In this document: positions 46,874-57,031 of the stretch, piece by piece
Layout: each line of letters begins with the position of its first letter
How positions within the stretch are numbered: the first letter of the stretch is position 1
Source of the DNA: Noviherbaspirillum soli
GTDB taxonomy: Bacteria; Pseudomonadota; Gammaproteobacteria; Burkholderiales; Burkholderiaceae_D
Length of the DNA stretch: 64,000 bases
Direction of reading: 5' to 3'
NCBI RefSeq assembly: GCF_015352955.1
Contig: NZ_JACYOX010000004.1
Location: 124,001 to 188,000 of the forward strand
Made by a program: the position numbers and the translations under genes
The notes under the pieces: generated by a model
What the model was told of the DNA's origin: nothing
What the model saw: the letters and a program-made list of their open reading frames with translations, nothing else
Database searches by the model: none

Positions 46874-48118
46874 ATGGCTATCAAACTTCGCTCGCTTGTC
46901 ATCGCTTCGCTCGTCGCTGCCTGCCTGCCGTCCGCGGCTCTGGCGGACAAGATCAAGATTGCTTTCATCGACCCGCTGTCCGGGCCGTTCGCGCCGGTGG
47001 GCCAGGGCATTCTCAACAGCTGGCAGATGATTGCCGACATCGCCAACAAGGAAAAATGGGCCGGCGCCCATACCTTCGAGGTGGTCGGCTTCGACAACAA
47101 GGCCAGCCCGCAGGAATCGCTGTCGCAGTTGAAGAGCGCGATCGACCAGGGCTACCGCTATGTGACCCAGGGCAATGGCTCGGCCGCTGCCGCCGCCTTG
47201 CTGGACGCGATCAACAAGCACAATGAACGCAACCCCGGCAAGGAAGTGGTGTACATCAATTACGCCGCGGTCGACCCCGACCTGACCAACAGCAAGTGCA
47301 GCTTCTGGCAGTTCCGCATCGATGCCAATTCCGACATGAAGATGGAGGCGATGACCAGCTTCATGGCCAAGAAGCCGGAGATCAAGAAGGTCTACATCAT
47401 CGGCCAGAACTATTCCTTTGGCCACCAGGTCACCCGCGCAGCGAAGGACTATCTGAAGCGCAAGCGCCCGGATATCCAGATCGTTGGCGACGACCTCCAT
47501 CCCATCGGCCAGGTGAAGGACTTCTCGCCCTATATCGCCAAGATCAAGGCGTCCGGCGCCGACACGGTGGTGACCGGCAACTGGGGCGCTGACCTGGCGC
47601 TGCTGATCAAGGCTGCCAAGGATGCCGACCTGAAGGCCGACTTCTATACTTACTACGGCTCGACCACCGGCGTGCCGACCGCGATGGGCGCGGCCGGCGC
47701 CGACCGCGTCAAGTACGTGGGCTACTGGAACGTCAACAATGAAGGCTATGTCGGCAAGGAAATCGTCGAGAACTTCAAGAAGAAGTACAACGACGACTAC
47801 TACGCGATGGCAACCTACACCGGCATCGCGATGCTGGCCAAGGCCTTCAATGAGGCCAAGACCACCGACCCGGTCAAGGTGGCGTTCGCCATGGAAGGCA
47901 TGAAACTGAAGAGCCTCAATGGCGAAGTGGAAATGCGCAAGGCCGACCACCAGTTGCAGCAGCCGCTCTACATCGCGACCTGGGTCAAGGTCAATGGCAA
48001 GGATGTGAAATACGATCAGGAAAACACCGGCTATGGTTGGCGCACCGACCAGAAGGTGGATGCCTTCGTCGCGGCCCAGCCCACCTCGTGCCAGATGAAG
48101 CGCCCCGCCATGCAGTAA
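46874..48118 (+). CDS. Liv-type ABC transporter substrate-binding protein
   Basis: 414 residues from the ATG at 46874. Signal peptide with cleavage at ALADK, then a type I periplasmic binding fold ([57 protein letters not shown]). It lies 117 bases after livF, a gap that has a direct repeat GTGCGTTACC GTGCGTTACC. A strong terminator follows. The ligand is unknown. Confidence 0.92.
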   Translation: MAIKLRSLVIASLVAACLPSAALADKIKIAFIDPLSGPFAPVGQGILNSWQMIADIANKEKWAGAHTFEVVGFDNKASPQESLSQLKSAIDQGYRYVTQGNGSAAAAALLDAINKHNERNPGKEVVYINYAAVDPDLTNSKCSFWQFRIDANSDMKMEAMTSFMAKKPEIKKVYIIGQNYSFGHQVTRAAKDYLKRKRPDIQIVGDDLHPIGQVKDFSPYIAKIKASGADTVVTGNWGADLALLIKAAKDADLKADFYTYYGSTTGVPTAMGAAGADRVKYVGYWNVNNEGYVGKEIVENFKKKYNDDYYAMATYTGIAMLAKAFNEAKTTDPVKVAFAMEGMKLKSLNGEVEMRKADHQLQQPLYIATWVKVNGKDVKYDQENTGYGWRTDQKVDAFVAAQPTSCQMKRPAMQ

Positions 48119-48130
48119 GGCGGGCAGGGC

Positions 48131-48164
48131 GGCGCCGGCACCTCTGCCGGCGTCGCTTTTTTTT
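48131..48164 (+). terminator. Rho-independent terminator of the Liv transporter operon
   Basis: GGCGCCGGCA, a four-base loop, TGCCGGCGTCGC and eight T residues, 12 bases after the binding-protein stop. Confidence 0.9.
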
Positions 48165-48175
48165 CATTTGAAATA

Positions 48176-48187
48176 ATACGATCGTTC
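48176..48187. promoter_or_regulatory. Operator-like site before the FadJ-type gene
   Basis: ATACGATCGTTC matches 9 of 12 positions of the site at 40978-40989. It is 140 bases before the ATG at 48328 and just upstream of a TATAGT -10-like box at 48198. Probably the same regulator binds both. Confidence 0.4.
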
Positions 48188-48327
48188 TTTTCTGCGGTAT
48201 AGTTTGGCACTGTGTTTTTGGCATGCCCATTCATGCGGGCCTGGCCCTGGAATGCCCGTGCCAGCGCCGCATGACCACACCGCAACACAGGATCAACACA
48301 GGCTTCATCAATTTAAAAGGAAGAGAC

Positions 48328-50406
48328 ATGACTGCCGAATATCAAGTCAATGGCGCTGTTGCCGTCATTACCCTTGCCAACCCTCCCGTCAATGGCCTTG
48401 GATTGTCGACCCGCAAGGGCATCGTCGATGGCGTCAACAAGGCGCTCAATGACGCCGCAGTCAAGGCGGTGGTCATCACCGGCGCCGGCAAGGCTTTCTC
48501 CGGCGGCGCCGACATCAAGGAATTCAACACGCCTGCGGCCATGGCCGAGCCGACGCTGCATACCGTGATCCGCACGATCGAGAACGCCGACAAGCCTGTG
48601 GTTGCCGCAATTCACAGCGTCGCCATGGGCGGCGGCCTGGAACTGGCATTGGGCTGCCATTACCGCGTCGCCGTGCCGGGCGCGCAGATCGCGCTGCCGG
48701 AAGTCAAGCTGGGCATCCTGCCGGGCGCAGGCGGCACCCAGCGCCTGCCGCGCGTGGTGGGCCTGGAAATGGCATTGAACATGATCGTCTCCGGCACCCC
48801 TGTGCCTTCGGAAAAGCTGGCCAAGACCAAGCTGTTCGACCAGATGATCGACGGCGACCTGATGCAGGGCGCGGTCGCCTTTGCCAACAAGGTCGCCGAT
48901 GTGCGTCCGCTGCCCAAGGTGCGCGACATCAGGATCGACTACCCGAATTACGAAGGCTTCCTGCAGTTCTCGCGCAACACGGTCAAGGCCATGGCCGGCC
49001 CGTTCCCGGCGCCACTGAAGTGCGTCGAAGCCGTCGCTGCCGCCGTCACGCAGAAATTCGATGAAGGCCTGAAGACCGAGCGCGAACTGTTCCTTGAACT
49101 GGTGCAGACCAACGAGTCCAAGGCGCTGCGTCATGCCTTCTTCGCCGAGCGCGCCGCCAGCAAGATCCCGGACGTGCCGGAAGACACGCCCAAGCGCGAG
49201 ATCAAGTCGGCTGCCGTGATCGGCGCCGGCACCATGGGCGGCGGTATCGCGATGAACTTCGCCAATGCCGGCATCCCGGTCAAGATCCTGGAAATGAAGC
49301 AGGAAGCGCTGGACAAGGGCCTGGCGACGATACGCAAGAACTACGAAAACACGATGAAGAAGGGCAAGCTGACCCAGGAGAAGTTCGACCAGCGCGTCGG
49401 CCTGATCACCGGCACCCTGTCCTATGAAGAGATCGGCCAGTGCGACATCGTTGTCGAAGCGGTGTTCGAGGACATGGGCGTGAAGGAAACCGTGTTCAAG
49501 AAGCTCGATGAAGTGATGAAGCCCGGCGCCATTCTGGCGTCCAACACCTCCACCCTCGACGTGGACAAGATCGCTTCCTTCACCAAGCGTCCGCAGGACG
49601 TGATCGGCCTGCACTTCTTCAGCCCGGCCAATGTGATGAAGCTGCTGGAAATCGTCCGCGGCGAAAAGACCGGCAAGGACGTGCTGGCAACCTCGATGGC
49701 GCTGTCCAAGAAGATCAAGAAGATCGGCGTGGTCTCGGGTGTGTGCGATGGCTTCATCGGCAACCGCATGATCGAGCAATACAGCCGCCAGGCAGGCTTC
49801 CTTCTGGAGGAAGGCGCGCTGCCGGAGCAAGTGGACAAGGCAGTCGAGAAATTCGGATTTGCGATGGGACCGTTCCGCATGGGCGACCTGGCCGGCAACG
49901 ATATCGGCTGGTACATCCGCAAGCGTCGTTATGTCGAGAAGCCGGAAGTCACTTATTCGAAGACCGCCGATCTGCTGTGCGAGATGGGCCGCTTCGGCCA
50001 GAAGACCAGCGCCGGCTGGTACGACTACAAGGCGGGCGACCGCAAGCCTTATCCGTCGCAGATGGTCAACGACATGATCGTCAAGCATTCGGCCGACCTG
50101 GGCATCGAGCGTCGCAAGATCAGCGACGAAGAGATCGTCGAGCGTTTGGTCTATGCGCTGGTCAATGAGGGCGCGCGCATCCTGGAAGAAGGCATCGCCC
50201 AGCGTGCTTCCGACATCGACATGGTCTACCTGGCCGGTTACGGCTTCCCGGTCTTCCGCGGCGGCCCGATGTTCTACGCCGACACCGTGGGCCTGCCGAA
50301 TGTCGTGATGGCGATGGAGAAGTTCGCCAAGGGCAATCACGGCAAGGCATGGACGCCGGCACCGCTGCTGGCCCGCCTGGCGGCTGAGGGCAAGACCTTC
50401 AACTGA
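48328..50406 (+). CDS. fadJ: Enoyl-CoA hydratase/3-hydroxyacyl-CoA dehydrogenase fusion (FadJ/FadB-type)
   Basis: 692 residues from the ATG at 48328, with AAGGAAGAG upstream. Residues 1-190 are a crotonase fold with both catalytic Glu ([15 protein letters not shown] and [15 protein letters not shown]). From about 295 there is an NAD-binding domain ([20 protein letters not shown]), then the two C-terminal HCDH domains ([27 protein letters not shown]). It performs two steps of beta-oxidation, fitting the upstream ligase and transporter. A thiolase gene is not adjacent. Confidence 0.93.
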   Translation: MTAEYQVNGAVAVITLANPPVNGLGLSTRKGIVDGVNKALNDAAVKAVVITGAGKAFSGGADIKEFNTPAAMAEPTLHTVIRTIENADKPVVAAIHSVAMGGGLELALGCHYRVAVPGAQIALPEVKLGILPGAGGTQRLPRVVGLEMALNMIVSGTPVPSEKLAKTKLFDQMIDGDLMQGAVAFANKVADVRPLPKVRDIRIDYPNYEGFLQFSRNTVKAMAGPFPAPLKCVEAVAAAVTQKFDEGLKTERELFLELVQTNESKALRHAFFAERAASKIPDVPEDTPKREIKSAAVIGAGTMGGGIAMNFANAGIPVKILEMKQEALDKGLATIRKNYENTMKKGKLTQEKFDQRVGLITGTLSYEEIGQCDIVVEAVFEDMGVKETVFKKLDEVMKPGAILASNTSTLDVDKIASFTKRPQDVIGLHFFSPANVMKLLEIVRGEKTGKDVLATSMALSKKIKKIGVVSGVCDGFIGNRMIEQYSRQAGFLLEEGALPEQVDKAVEKFGFAMGPFRMGDLAGNDIGWYIRKRRYVEKPEVTYSKTADLLCEMGRFGQKTSAGWYDYKAGDRKPYPSQMVNDMIVKHSADLGIERRKISDEEIVERLVYALVNEGARILEEGIAQRASDIDMVYLAGYGFPVFRGGPMFYADTVGLPNVVMAMEKFAKGNHGKAWTPAPLLARLAAEGKTFN

Positions 50407-50450
50407 ATCAGTGCATCCGTTGCCAGGCGCAGTGCGTCTGGCTGACAATG

Positions 50451-50486
50451 GCGCAGCCTTCCGGCCAGGAAGGCTGCGCTTTTTTT
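50451..50486 (+). terminator. Rho-independent terminator of the FadJ-type gene
   Basis: GCGCAGCCTTCC and GGAAGGCTGCGC form a perfect 12-base stem around a five-base loop and are followed by seven T residues. Confidence 0.95.
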
Positions 50487-50510
50487 ATCTCGTTTTCGGC
50501 GAGGCGCTCG

Positions 50511-50543
50511 GTAGGGTGCAATACCCCGCAGGGGCATTGCACC
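50511..50543 (+). repeat. REP-like palindromic element, copy 5
   Basis: GTAGGGTGCAATACCCCGCA then GGGGCATTGCACC. First of an inverted pair lying between the fadJ-type terminator and the fpr stop. Confidence 0.78.
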
Positions 50544-50594
50544 ATTGGTTAATCAAGGAAGCCGGCTGGAAATACCACCCCGGTCTGCGACCAT

Positions 50595-50625
50595 GGTGCA
50601 ATGCCCTTCGGGTATTGCACCCTAC
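50595..50625 (-). repeat. REP-like palindromic element, copy 6
   Basis: GGTGCAATGCCCTTCGGGTA then TTGCACCCTAC; the inverted partner of 50511-50543, about 50 bases away. It may serve as the 3' end structure of fpr, which ends at 50663. Confidence 0.78.
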
Positions 50626-50662
50626 GGAAGGCGCTTAGGTGCAGAGAAGCTGCAACGTCACC

Positions 50663-51445
50663 TCACCAATAATTCTCCGTCACGAACTGGCCCGGATTCA
50701 TCCGCCGCACCGGTCGCATGCCACGCTCGTGCAGCATCTTGCGGGTCTCTTCGATCATGGCCGGATTCCCGCATAGCATGATGCGTGACTGCTCCACAGT
50801 CAGGCCTATGCCGGCCGCCTGCTCAAGCGCGCCTGATCCCAGCAGCGTGGTGATACGGCCGTGTAGGCATTGGCCGGGATCGTCGCGGCTTACTGCCTGC
50901 AGCAGGGTCAGTGCAGCCGCGTCCTGGATGCCGGCATGCGACGCCTGCAGCGCTTTCAACTCATCGGCGTAAGCGAACTCATGCCGATGGCGCACGCCGT
51001 GCACCAGCACCATCCTGCGCCAGCGCCGCCATGCCTGGTCGTCGCGCAATATGGAAATGAAAGGGCCGATGCCGGTGCCGGTGGCAAGCATCCATAAATC
51101 CTCGCCGTCGGCAAAGCGGCCCGGCGTCATGAAGCCGAATACCTGCCGGTCCAGCCAGAGTTCATCGCCCTCCTTGAGGCGATCGAGCATGCTGGTGAAC
51201 TGACCGCCCTCGACGATGATGCCGTAGAACTCGAGCTCATCCTCGTTCGGCGCGGAAGTGAGCGAGTAGGCGCGCCATATCATCACGCCGCCGTTGTGCA
51301 AACCCAGCCTTGCATACTGGCCGGGCGTGAATTCATAGCCGTCGGGTCGGGTGGTGCGGAAGGTGATGAGCTTGTCGGTCCAGCGTTGCAGTCGGGTGAT
51401 GCGAATCCGGGTTGCCTTGTCGCTGGCCAGGGCCTCTGTCGTCAT
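50663..51445 (-). CDS. fpr: Ferredoxin--NADP reductase
   Basis: 260 residues. FAD-binding RAYSLTSAPNEDELEFYGII, NADP motif MLATGTGIGPFISILRD, LVHGVRH and the C-terminal MNPGQFVTENYW are typical of bacterial subclass I/II Fpr. It moves electrons between NADPH and ferredoxin/flavodoxin, also in oxidative-stress repair. Divergent from serA with an 87-base gap. Confidence 0.93.
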   Translation of the reverse strand: MTTEALASDKATRIRITRLQRWTDKLITFRTTRPDGYEFTPGQYARLGLHNGGVMIWRAYSLTSAPNEDELEFYGIIVEGGQFTSMLDRLKEGDELWLDRQVFGFMTPGRFADGEDLWMLATGTGIGPFISILRDDQAWRRWRRMVLVHGVRHRHEFAYADELKALQASHAGIQDAAALTLLQAVSRDDPGQCLHGRITTLLGSGALEQAAGIGLTVEQSRIMLCGNPAMIEETRKMLHERGMRPVRRMNPGQFVTENYW

Positions 51446-51532
51446 TGATGAAACCTCTAAAAAAAGTGCTTGCCCCTTGTGATTGCCGATTCTGCCATAA
51501 AATGCCCTTCAGCTTATTGAGGGGAAGGCTCC

Positions 51533-52729
51533 ATGAACAAGATCGTATTGCTGGAAAAGATTCATCAGAGCGCTGTTGACAATCTGCAGGCGCAAGGTTT
51601 CACCAACATCGTCCAGGTGCCGCGTGCGCTGTCGGGCGCCGAGCTGATCGACACGCTGTCCGACGCCGATGCCGTTGGCATCCGCTCCAACACCCATCTG
51701 ACAGAAGACGTGCTGCATGCCTTGCCCAAGCTGCGCACCATAGGATGTTTTTGCATCGGCACCAACCAGGTTGACCTCAATACCGCTGCCACCATGGGCA
51801 TACCGGTATTCAACGCGCCATATTCCAATACCCGCTCCGTGGCGGAACTGGTGATTGCGCAGGCCATCCTGCTGCTGCGCCGGATTCCGGAAAAGAATGC
51901 CCGCGCGCACCGCGGCGTGTGGGACAAGAGCGCTACCGGCGCCTACGAGGTGCGCAACAAGCTGCTGGGCATCATTGGCTATGGCAACATCGGCGCGCAG
52001 GTGGGCATCCTGGCGGAGAGCGTCGGCATGCGTGTCTGCTATTACGACCCCGAAAGCAAGCTGCCCCTCGGCAATGCGAGGCCGATGCCGCTGGAGGAAC
52101 TGCTGAGCCAGGCCGACGTGGTCACCCTGCATGTGCCGGGCGGCGCCGGCACCACGAACCTGCTCAATGCGGACCGCATTGCGCTGATGCGTCCGTCCGC
52201 GGTGCTGATCAATGCCTCGCGTGGCGGCGTGGTCGATATCGACGCGCTGAATGCGGCCGTGCGCGGCGGCAAGCTCGGTGGCGCGGCGCTGGATGTGTAC
52301 CCGGTCGAGCCCAAGAGCGAGAAGGAAGAGTTCATCACGCCGCTGCGCGGCCTGGAGAACGTGATCCTGACGCCGCATATCGGCGGCAGTACCGAGGAGG
52401 CGCAGGAGAATATTGGGCGGGAAGTATCGGACAAGCTGGCCCGTTACCTGTCGGCCGGCACCACGCGTTCGGCCGTCAATTTCCCGGAAATTGCGCACCA
52501 GCAGAAGGAAGTGGCCAGCCGCATCCTGAATGTGCACCGCAACGAGCCTGGCGTGATCGCACGGATGAATGCGCTGTTTGCCGAGAGCGGCCTGAACATC
52601 GTTGCCCAGCACTTGCAGACGCGCGGCGCGTTGGGTTACGCAGTGACCGACGTGGATGCGCCCATCGACCCGGCACTGATGAAGAAGCTGTGCGGCGAAA
52701 GCGCGACGATACGCTGCCACCTGGTATAG
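51533..52729 (+). CDS. serA: D-3-phosphoglycerate dehydrogenase
   Basis: 398 residues. NAD motif GIIGYGNIGAQVG, catalytic Arg (LINASRGGVVD), Glu/His region (DVYPVEP; TPHIGGSTEEAQ) and a C-terminal ACT domain (about 325-398) for serine feedback. Length equals E. coli-type SerA. First step of serine synthesis. Convergent with the PLD-like gene, 17 bases apart. Confidence 0.95.
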   Translation: MNKIVLLEKIHQSAVDNLQAQGFTNIVQVPRALSGAELIDTLSDADAVGIRSNTHLTEDVLHALPKLRTIGCFCIGTNQVDLNTAATMGIPVFNAPYSNTRSVAELVIAQAILLLRRIPEKNARAHRGVWDKSATGAYEVRNKLLGIIGYGNIGAQVGILAESVGMRVCYYDPESKLPLGNARPMPLEELLSQADVVTLHVPGGAGTTNLLNADRIALMRPSAVLINASRGGVVDIDALNAAVRGGKLGGAALDVYPVEPKSEKEEFITPLRGLENVILTPHIGGSTEEAQENIGREVSDKLARYLSAGTTRSAVNFPEIAHQQKEVASRILNVHRNEPGVIARMNALFAESGLNIVAQHLQTRGALGYAVTDVDAPIDPALMKKLCGESATIRCHLV

Positions 52730-52746
52730 GCGGCAGCATGGCTGGC

Positions 52747-54189
52747 TTACAGGTAGTAGGCCAGCCGGCGCGCACCCCATTCCTTGACCCGTTCGGCGGC
52801 AGGGCGCCGTTCCCATTCATCCAGCGTGATTTCCTGGGAGTTGCGGATGTCTTCCTGGAACGCGCTTTCCATGCTGGCGCCGAATGCCGCGTCCAGCACG
52901 ATCACATTGATCTCGCTGTTATGCAGAAAGCTGCGGATGTCGAAGTTCGACGAGCCTACCGTCGACCAGGCGCCGTCCACCACCGTGGTCTTGGCATGCA
53001 GCACCGAGCCCTTCAATTCATAGATGCGCACGCCAGCCTGCAGCAACTCGGTATAAAACGAGCGGCCTGCGTAGTACACGATGCCCGCGTCGGACTGGCT
53101 GGGAAAGATGATCCTCACATCCACGCCGCGCCGCGCCGCTGACAGCAGGGTGTCCAGGATATTCTGGTCGGGCGCGAAGTAGGCATTGGTCATGTGGATC
53201 GATGTCCTGGCCTCCTGCAGCGCCAGTGTGAATGCCTTGTAGATCTCGAAGTCGCCGCCCGGACGGCTGGCGACGATGCGCAATACCTTGTCGCCCACTG
53301 CAGGCAATGGCGGGAAATAGTCGAGGTCGGGCAGGGGATTCTTGTTCTGCCTGGCCCAGGTATCCATGAACAGCCATTGCAGATTGGCCACCGCCGGGCC
53401 TTCTATCTGCATGTGGGTATCGCGCCAGCCCAGCTCGGCGCTGGAGCGCGAGCGCGAGCGGAACAAGGAACTGTGCGAATAGTCTTCGGCGATGTTGACG
53501 CCGCCGGCAAAGCCGACCTTGCCGTCGATGATCAGGATCTTTCTGTGATCGCGATTGTTGATGCGCCAGCTGCCGAAGCGCTTTAGTGGGTTGACCGGGT
53601 TGAATTCAGTGAGGTTGATGCCGGCATCCCGCAGGCGCTGAAAGAATTCCTTCGATACTCCGAGCGTCCCGATGCTGTCATAAATGATGTTGACCTGTAC
53701 GCCGGCGCGCTGCTTTTCCATCAGCAGATCGGCGAATTTCAGGCCCAGTTCGTCCTCATCGAAAATGTAGGTCTCGAAATTGACGTGGTCTTTCGCATTG
53801 GCGATGGCAGCCATCATGGCCTTGATGGTGGCCGGGCCGTCGAACAGCAGCGTGGTCTTGTTGCCCGCAACGAGCGGGCTGCCGGTGGCGGCCTCTTCCA
53901 GAGCAGCCAGGGCCGTGAGGTCGGTTTTCTTGGCATTGCGCAGGCGTTGGGCGAGCAGTGATTCCACCTTTGCAGGCGGCAATGTGCCCTTGGGAGTGGC
54001 GACAGTAGGCGTGCTGGCAGGCTCGAGCTGGCGCGACAGGTCGCGTACGTCCGGGAGGGTGGCGCAGGCTGCCATGCCAACACTGAGCATGATGGCGCTC
54101 AGCAGGCCGAGCATGCGCATTCCCATGGACCTGAGCGATGCCGTATTCGCCGCTGTGTCTTGCGTGTCGTGCCTGGTGCCGCTATGCAT
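52747..54189 (-). CDS. Phospholipase D-like lipoprotein (cardiolipin synthase C-type)
   Basis: 480 residues. A lipoprotein-type signal (MLGLLSAIMLSVGMAACATL) puts the Cys near residue 42. Two HKD motifs are present: RDHRKILIIDGKVGFAGG and LHAKTTVVDGAWSTVGSSN, each with His, Lys and Asp. The layout is that of ClsC/YmdC-like PLD enzymes that join or hydrolyse phospholipids at the envelope. The ATG at 54189 has GGGGA upstream. Confidence 0.87.
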   Translation of the reverse strand: MHSGTRHDTQDTAANTASLRSMGMRMLGLLSAIMLSVGMAACATLPDVRDLSRQLEPASTPTVATPKGTLPPAKVESLLAQRLRNAKKTDLTALAALEEAATGSPLVAGNKTTLLFDGPATIKAMMAAIANAKDHVNFETYIFDEDELGLKFADLLMEKQRAGVQVNIIYDSIGTLGVSKEFFQRLRDAGINLTEFNPVNPLKRFGSWRINNRDHRKILIIDGKVGFAGGVNIAEDYSHSSLFRSRSRSSAELGWRDTHMQIEGPAVANLQWLFMDTWARQNKNPLPDLDYFPPLPAVGDKVLRIVASRPGGDFEIYKAFTLALQEARTSIHMTNAYFAPDQNILDTLLSAARRGVDVRIIFPSQSDAGIVYYAGRSFYTELLQAGVRIYELKGSVLHAKTTVVDGAWSTVGSSNFDIRSFLHNSEINVIVLDAAFGASMESAFQEDIRNSQEITLDEWERRPAAERVKEWGARRLAYYL

Positions 54190-54410
54190 GTTTTCCCCGT
54201 GCCGAATAACTTGTCTGCTGATCCCAAATTGGAAACATTTCCAGATGGAATAGAGAATAGCATCGGCAATTTTCCGGAGAATCGGGTTTGCGCAAGAGCT
54301 TGACGGCTTGTGCCGATGGGCAGGCTGGCTATCAGGGACTTACCCTACTTTAGGGAGTGTCATCGCCCTGGTTCGTCGCTAGAATGCAGTTTTGCAATAA
54401 GAAGACCCCT

Positions 54411-55007
54411 ATGGAAACAGCGCAATCCCTTCATGATTACTGGTTCGGCGGCGTTGCCGACGACGCTGCTGGGCAGCGCCAGGGGAAGTTATGGTGGGGC
54501 AAGGATGTCGCGATCGATGCCGAATTGACGGAGCGTTTCGGCAGCCTGGTCACAGTGGCGCGCGCGGGCCAACTGGCGCAATGGAGTGACAGCCCACGGG
54601 GACGTCTGGCGCTGATCCTGCTTACCGACCAGCTTCCGCGCAATATCTTTCGCGGCACGCCGGGCGCATTCGCTTCCGACCTGCAGGCGCGCCAGTTGTG
54701 CCTGGCGGGCTTGGAACGTGGCGACGACAAGGTATTGGAGCCGATCGAGCGGGTGTTTTTCTATCTCCCGCTTGAGCATTCGGAATCGATGCCCGATCAG
54801 GACCATGCGGTAAGGTTGTTTACAGCATTGTTCCAGGCCGTGCCGCAGGCCGTGATGGAGCAGTACCGCGGCTTCCTGACTTATGCGCTGAGACACCGGC
54901 ACGTCATTGAGCGCTTCGGACGTTTCCCGCATCGCAATGCCATCTTGGGCCGTCAGTCCTCACCCGAGGAAACGGCATTTTTGGCAGAGCCGGGTTCGTC
55001 GTTCTGA
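54411..55007 (+). CDS. DUF924-family protein
   Basis: 198 residues from the ATG at 54411. The motifs HDYWFG, WWGKD, LILLTDQLPRNIFRGTPGAF, RVFFYLPLEHSE and the C-terminal FGRFPHRNAILGR are the DUF924 signature. The fold is an all-helical TPR-like bundle; function is not established. Confidence 0.92.
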   Translation: METAQSLHDYWFGGVADDAAGQRQGKLWWGKDVAIDAELTERFGSLVTVARAGQLAQWSDSPRGRLALILLTDQLPRNIFRGTPGAFASDLQARQLCLAGLERGDDKVLEPIERVFFYLPLEHSESMPDQDHAVRLFTALFQAVPQAVMEQYRGFLTYALRHRHVIERFGRFPHRNAILGRQSSPEETAFLAEPGSSF

Positions 55008-55166
55008 GAGGACAGCGATGCGCTCGGGGTTTCCTAAAAACATCATCACGTTGCGTTGCATCAAGTCTTCTGGTGGGTGCTAAAGCAAAATGGCTCGATG
55101 CGCCCGACCGTGGCAGCGCAATGCCGGGGTTTCGCCTGAGGTTATCCGACAAGAGAAGAGAGTGCC

Positions 55167-56999
55167 GTGGTCAAGCCCAAAGTCCTGCTCGTCAATGATC
55201 ATCCACCCAGCCTGCTGGCACTGGAAAGCGTCCTGCTGCGCAAGCAGGGCGAGTCCGATTTCGATGTGGTGACCGCGCAGTCAGGCGAGGAAGCCTTGCG
55301 CCATGTTCTGCAGCAGCACTTCGCAGTCATCCTGCTCGATGTCAGCATGCCCGGCATGGACGGTTTCGAGACTGCGCAGATCATTCATTCCCATCCGCGG
55401 TCGGCGGCAGTGCCCATCATCTTCGTGACAGCCCATTACGCCGATGAAATGCATAGACTGAAGGGCTATCAGAAGGGCGCGGTCGACTATCTGTTCACCC
55501 CCATCATTCCCCAGGTGCTGCAGAACAAGGTGGCGGTTTTCGTCGAGCTGGCCAAGAAGAACCTGCTGCTGCAACGGCAGGCCGAGGAGCTGGCGGAGCT
55601 CAATCGCGACCTTCAGGTGCAGCGCATGAAGGACCTGAAGCAGATCAATGCGGCTCTGCAGGCCGAGATCATAGAGCGCCGGCAGGCGGAAGAGCGTGCC
55701 CACGGGCTGGCCACGCGCGACCCCCTGACCGGCCTGTATAACAGGCGCTCCCTGATGGAAAGGCTGGAGCAGGCCATCATCCGGGCCAACCGGACCAGCC
55801 GGGGTCTGGCGGTGCTGTTCCTCGACATGGACCGCTTCAAGACCATCAATGACACGCTCGGTCACGACGTGGGCGATGCCTTGCTGATTCAGGTCGCCGC
55901 CCGGATATCTGGCGCAGTGCGTGAATCCGATGTCGTGGCGCGCCTGGGTGGCGATGAATTCGTGGTGCTGATGGAAGGACTTCCCGACTACCCCGATGCC
56001 GCCGCGGTGGCGCGCAAGATCGTGCAGGCCAATACGCCGCCATGCGAGGTTGGCCTGCATGCGCTGAAAACGTCGGTCAGCATAGGCATCAGCCTGTATC
56101 CACAGGATGGCAACTCGGTGCAGATTTTGATGAAGCATGCCGACATGGCGATGTATCACGCCAAGCAGCAGGCCCGCGGCAGCATCCAGTTCTTTCATGA
56201 AGAGCTTAACGCCCGTGTGCAGGAGCGTGTGCTGCTTGAACAGGAACTGCAGCTTGCGCTGGAGCGCGAGGAATTCGAGCTTCATTTTCAGCCCAAGGTC
56301 GACATCATGACGTCCAGGGTGGTCGGCTTCGAGGCGCTGCTGCGCTGGCGCCATCCGCGCCTGGGGCTGGTGCATGGCGCGCAGTTCCTGCAGCAGGCCT
56401 CCGACGGCGGCATGCTGGCGCCGATAGGCCGCTGGGTTGTTCAGAGCGCTTGCGACCAGGTGCATGCCTGGCAGGAGTGCCCAACCATGGCCAACCTGCC
56501 TGTTTCCATCAATATCGCGTTGCCGCAGATCGATGCGGACCTGCCAGCCCATGTGCTTGGCCTGCTGCGCGAGCATGGGCTGTCGCCGCGTCTTCTGCAG
56601 CTGGAAATCACCGAATCACTGTTGATGCGCGACCTTGAGCGGGCCAGCGCCATGCTGCGCGAGATGAGCGAGGGCGGCATCACCATCGCGATTGATGATT
56701 TCGGCTCCGGGTACTCCTCGCTGTCTGTGCTGAAGGCGCTGCCGATCGACATTCTCAAGATTGACCAGTCCTTTGTGCGCGACCTCGGCAAGAGCGCCGG
56801 CGACACCGCCATTGTCGCCGCCGTGGTCAACATGGCGCGCGCGCTGGCATTGCGCGTGGTGGCCGAAGGCGTGGAGACGCCGGAGCAGCTGGCGCTTCTG
56901 AAGTCCCTCGGCTGTGATGAATATCAGGGCTATTACTACAGCAAACCTTTGCCGCCGGAGTTTTTGCTGCGGCAGATGTCCCAGACCAGCAGCGCATGA
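55167..56999 (+). CDS. Response regulator with GGDEF and EAL domains
   Basis: 610 residues from a GTG with AGAGAAGAG upstream. Receiver domain 1-125 (phospho-acceptor Asp in ILLDVSMPGMDGF), a coiled coil 130-180, GGDEF domain with intact GGDEF at 261-265 and inhibitory-site RESD at 252-255, and an EAL domain with EAL at 389-391, LEITES, DDFGSGYSS and VAEGVET. All catalytic residues for both making and breaking c-di-GMP are kept. It precedes a hybrid histidine kinase by 32 bases and is probably its output partner. Confidence 0.94.
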   Translation: MVKPKVLLVNDHPPSLLALESVLLRKQGESDFDVVTAQSGEEALRHVLQQHFAVILLDVSMPGMDGFETAQIIHSHPRSAAVPIIFVTAHYADEMHRLKGYQKGAVDYLFTPIIPQVLQNKVAVFVELAKKNLLLQRQAEELAELNRDLQVQRMKDLKQINAALQAEIIERRQAEERAHGLATRDPLTGLYNRRSLMERLEQAIIRANRTSRGLAVLFLDMDRFKTINDTLGHDVGDALLIQVAARISGAVRESDVVARLGGDEFVVLMEGLPDYPDAAAVARKIVQANTPPCEVGLHALKTSVSIGISLYPQDGNSVQILMKHADMAMYHAKQQARGSIQFFHEELNARVQERVLLEQELQLALEREEFELHFQPKVDIMTSRVVGFEALLRWRHPRLGLVHGAQFLQQASDGGMLAPIGRWVVQSACDQVHAWQECPTMANLPVSINIALPQIDADLPAHVLGLLREHGLSPRLLQLEITESLLMRDLERASAMLREMSEGGITIAIDDFGSGYSSLSVLKALPIDILKIDQSFVRDLGKSAGDTAIVAAVVNMARALALRVVAEGVETPEQLALLKSLGCDEYQGYYYSKPLPPEFLLRQMSQTSSA

Positions 57000-57031
57000 C
57001 CGTCCTTTCACGGTGCTGCGCTTGACGAGAA

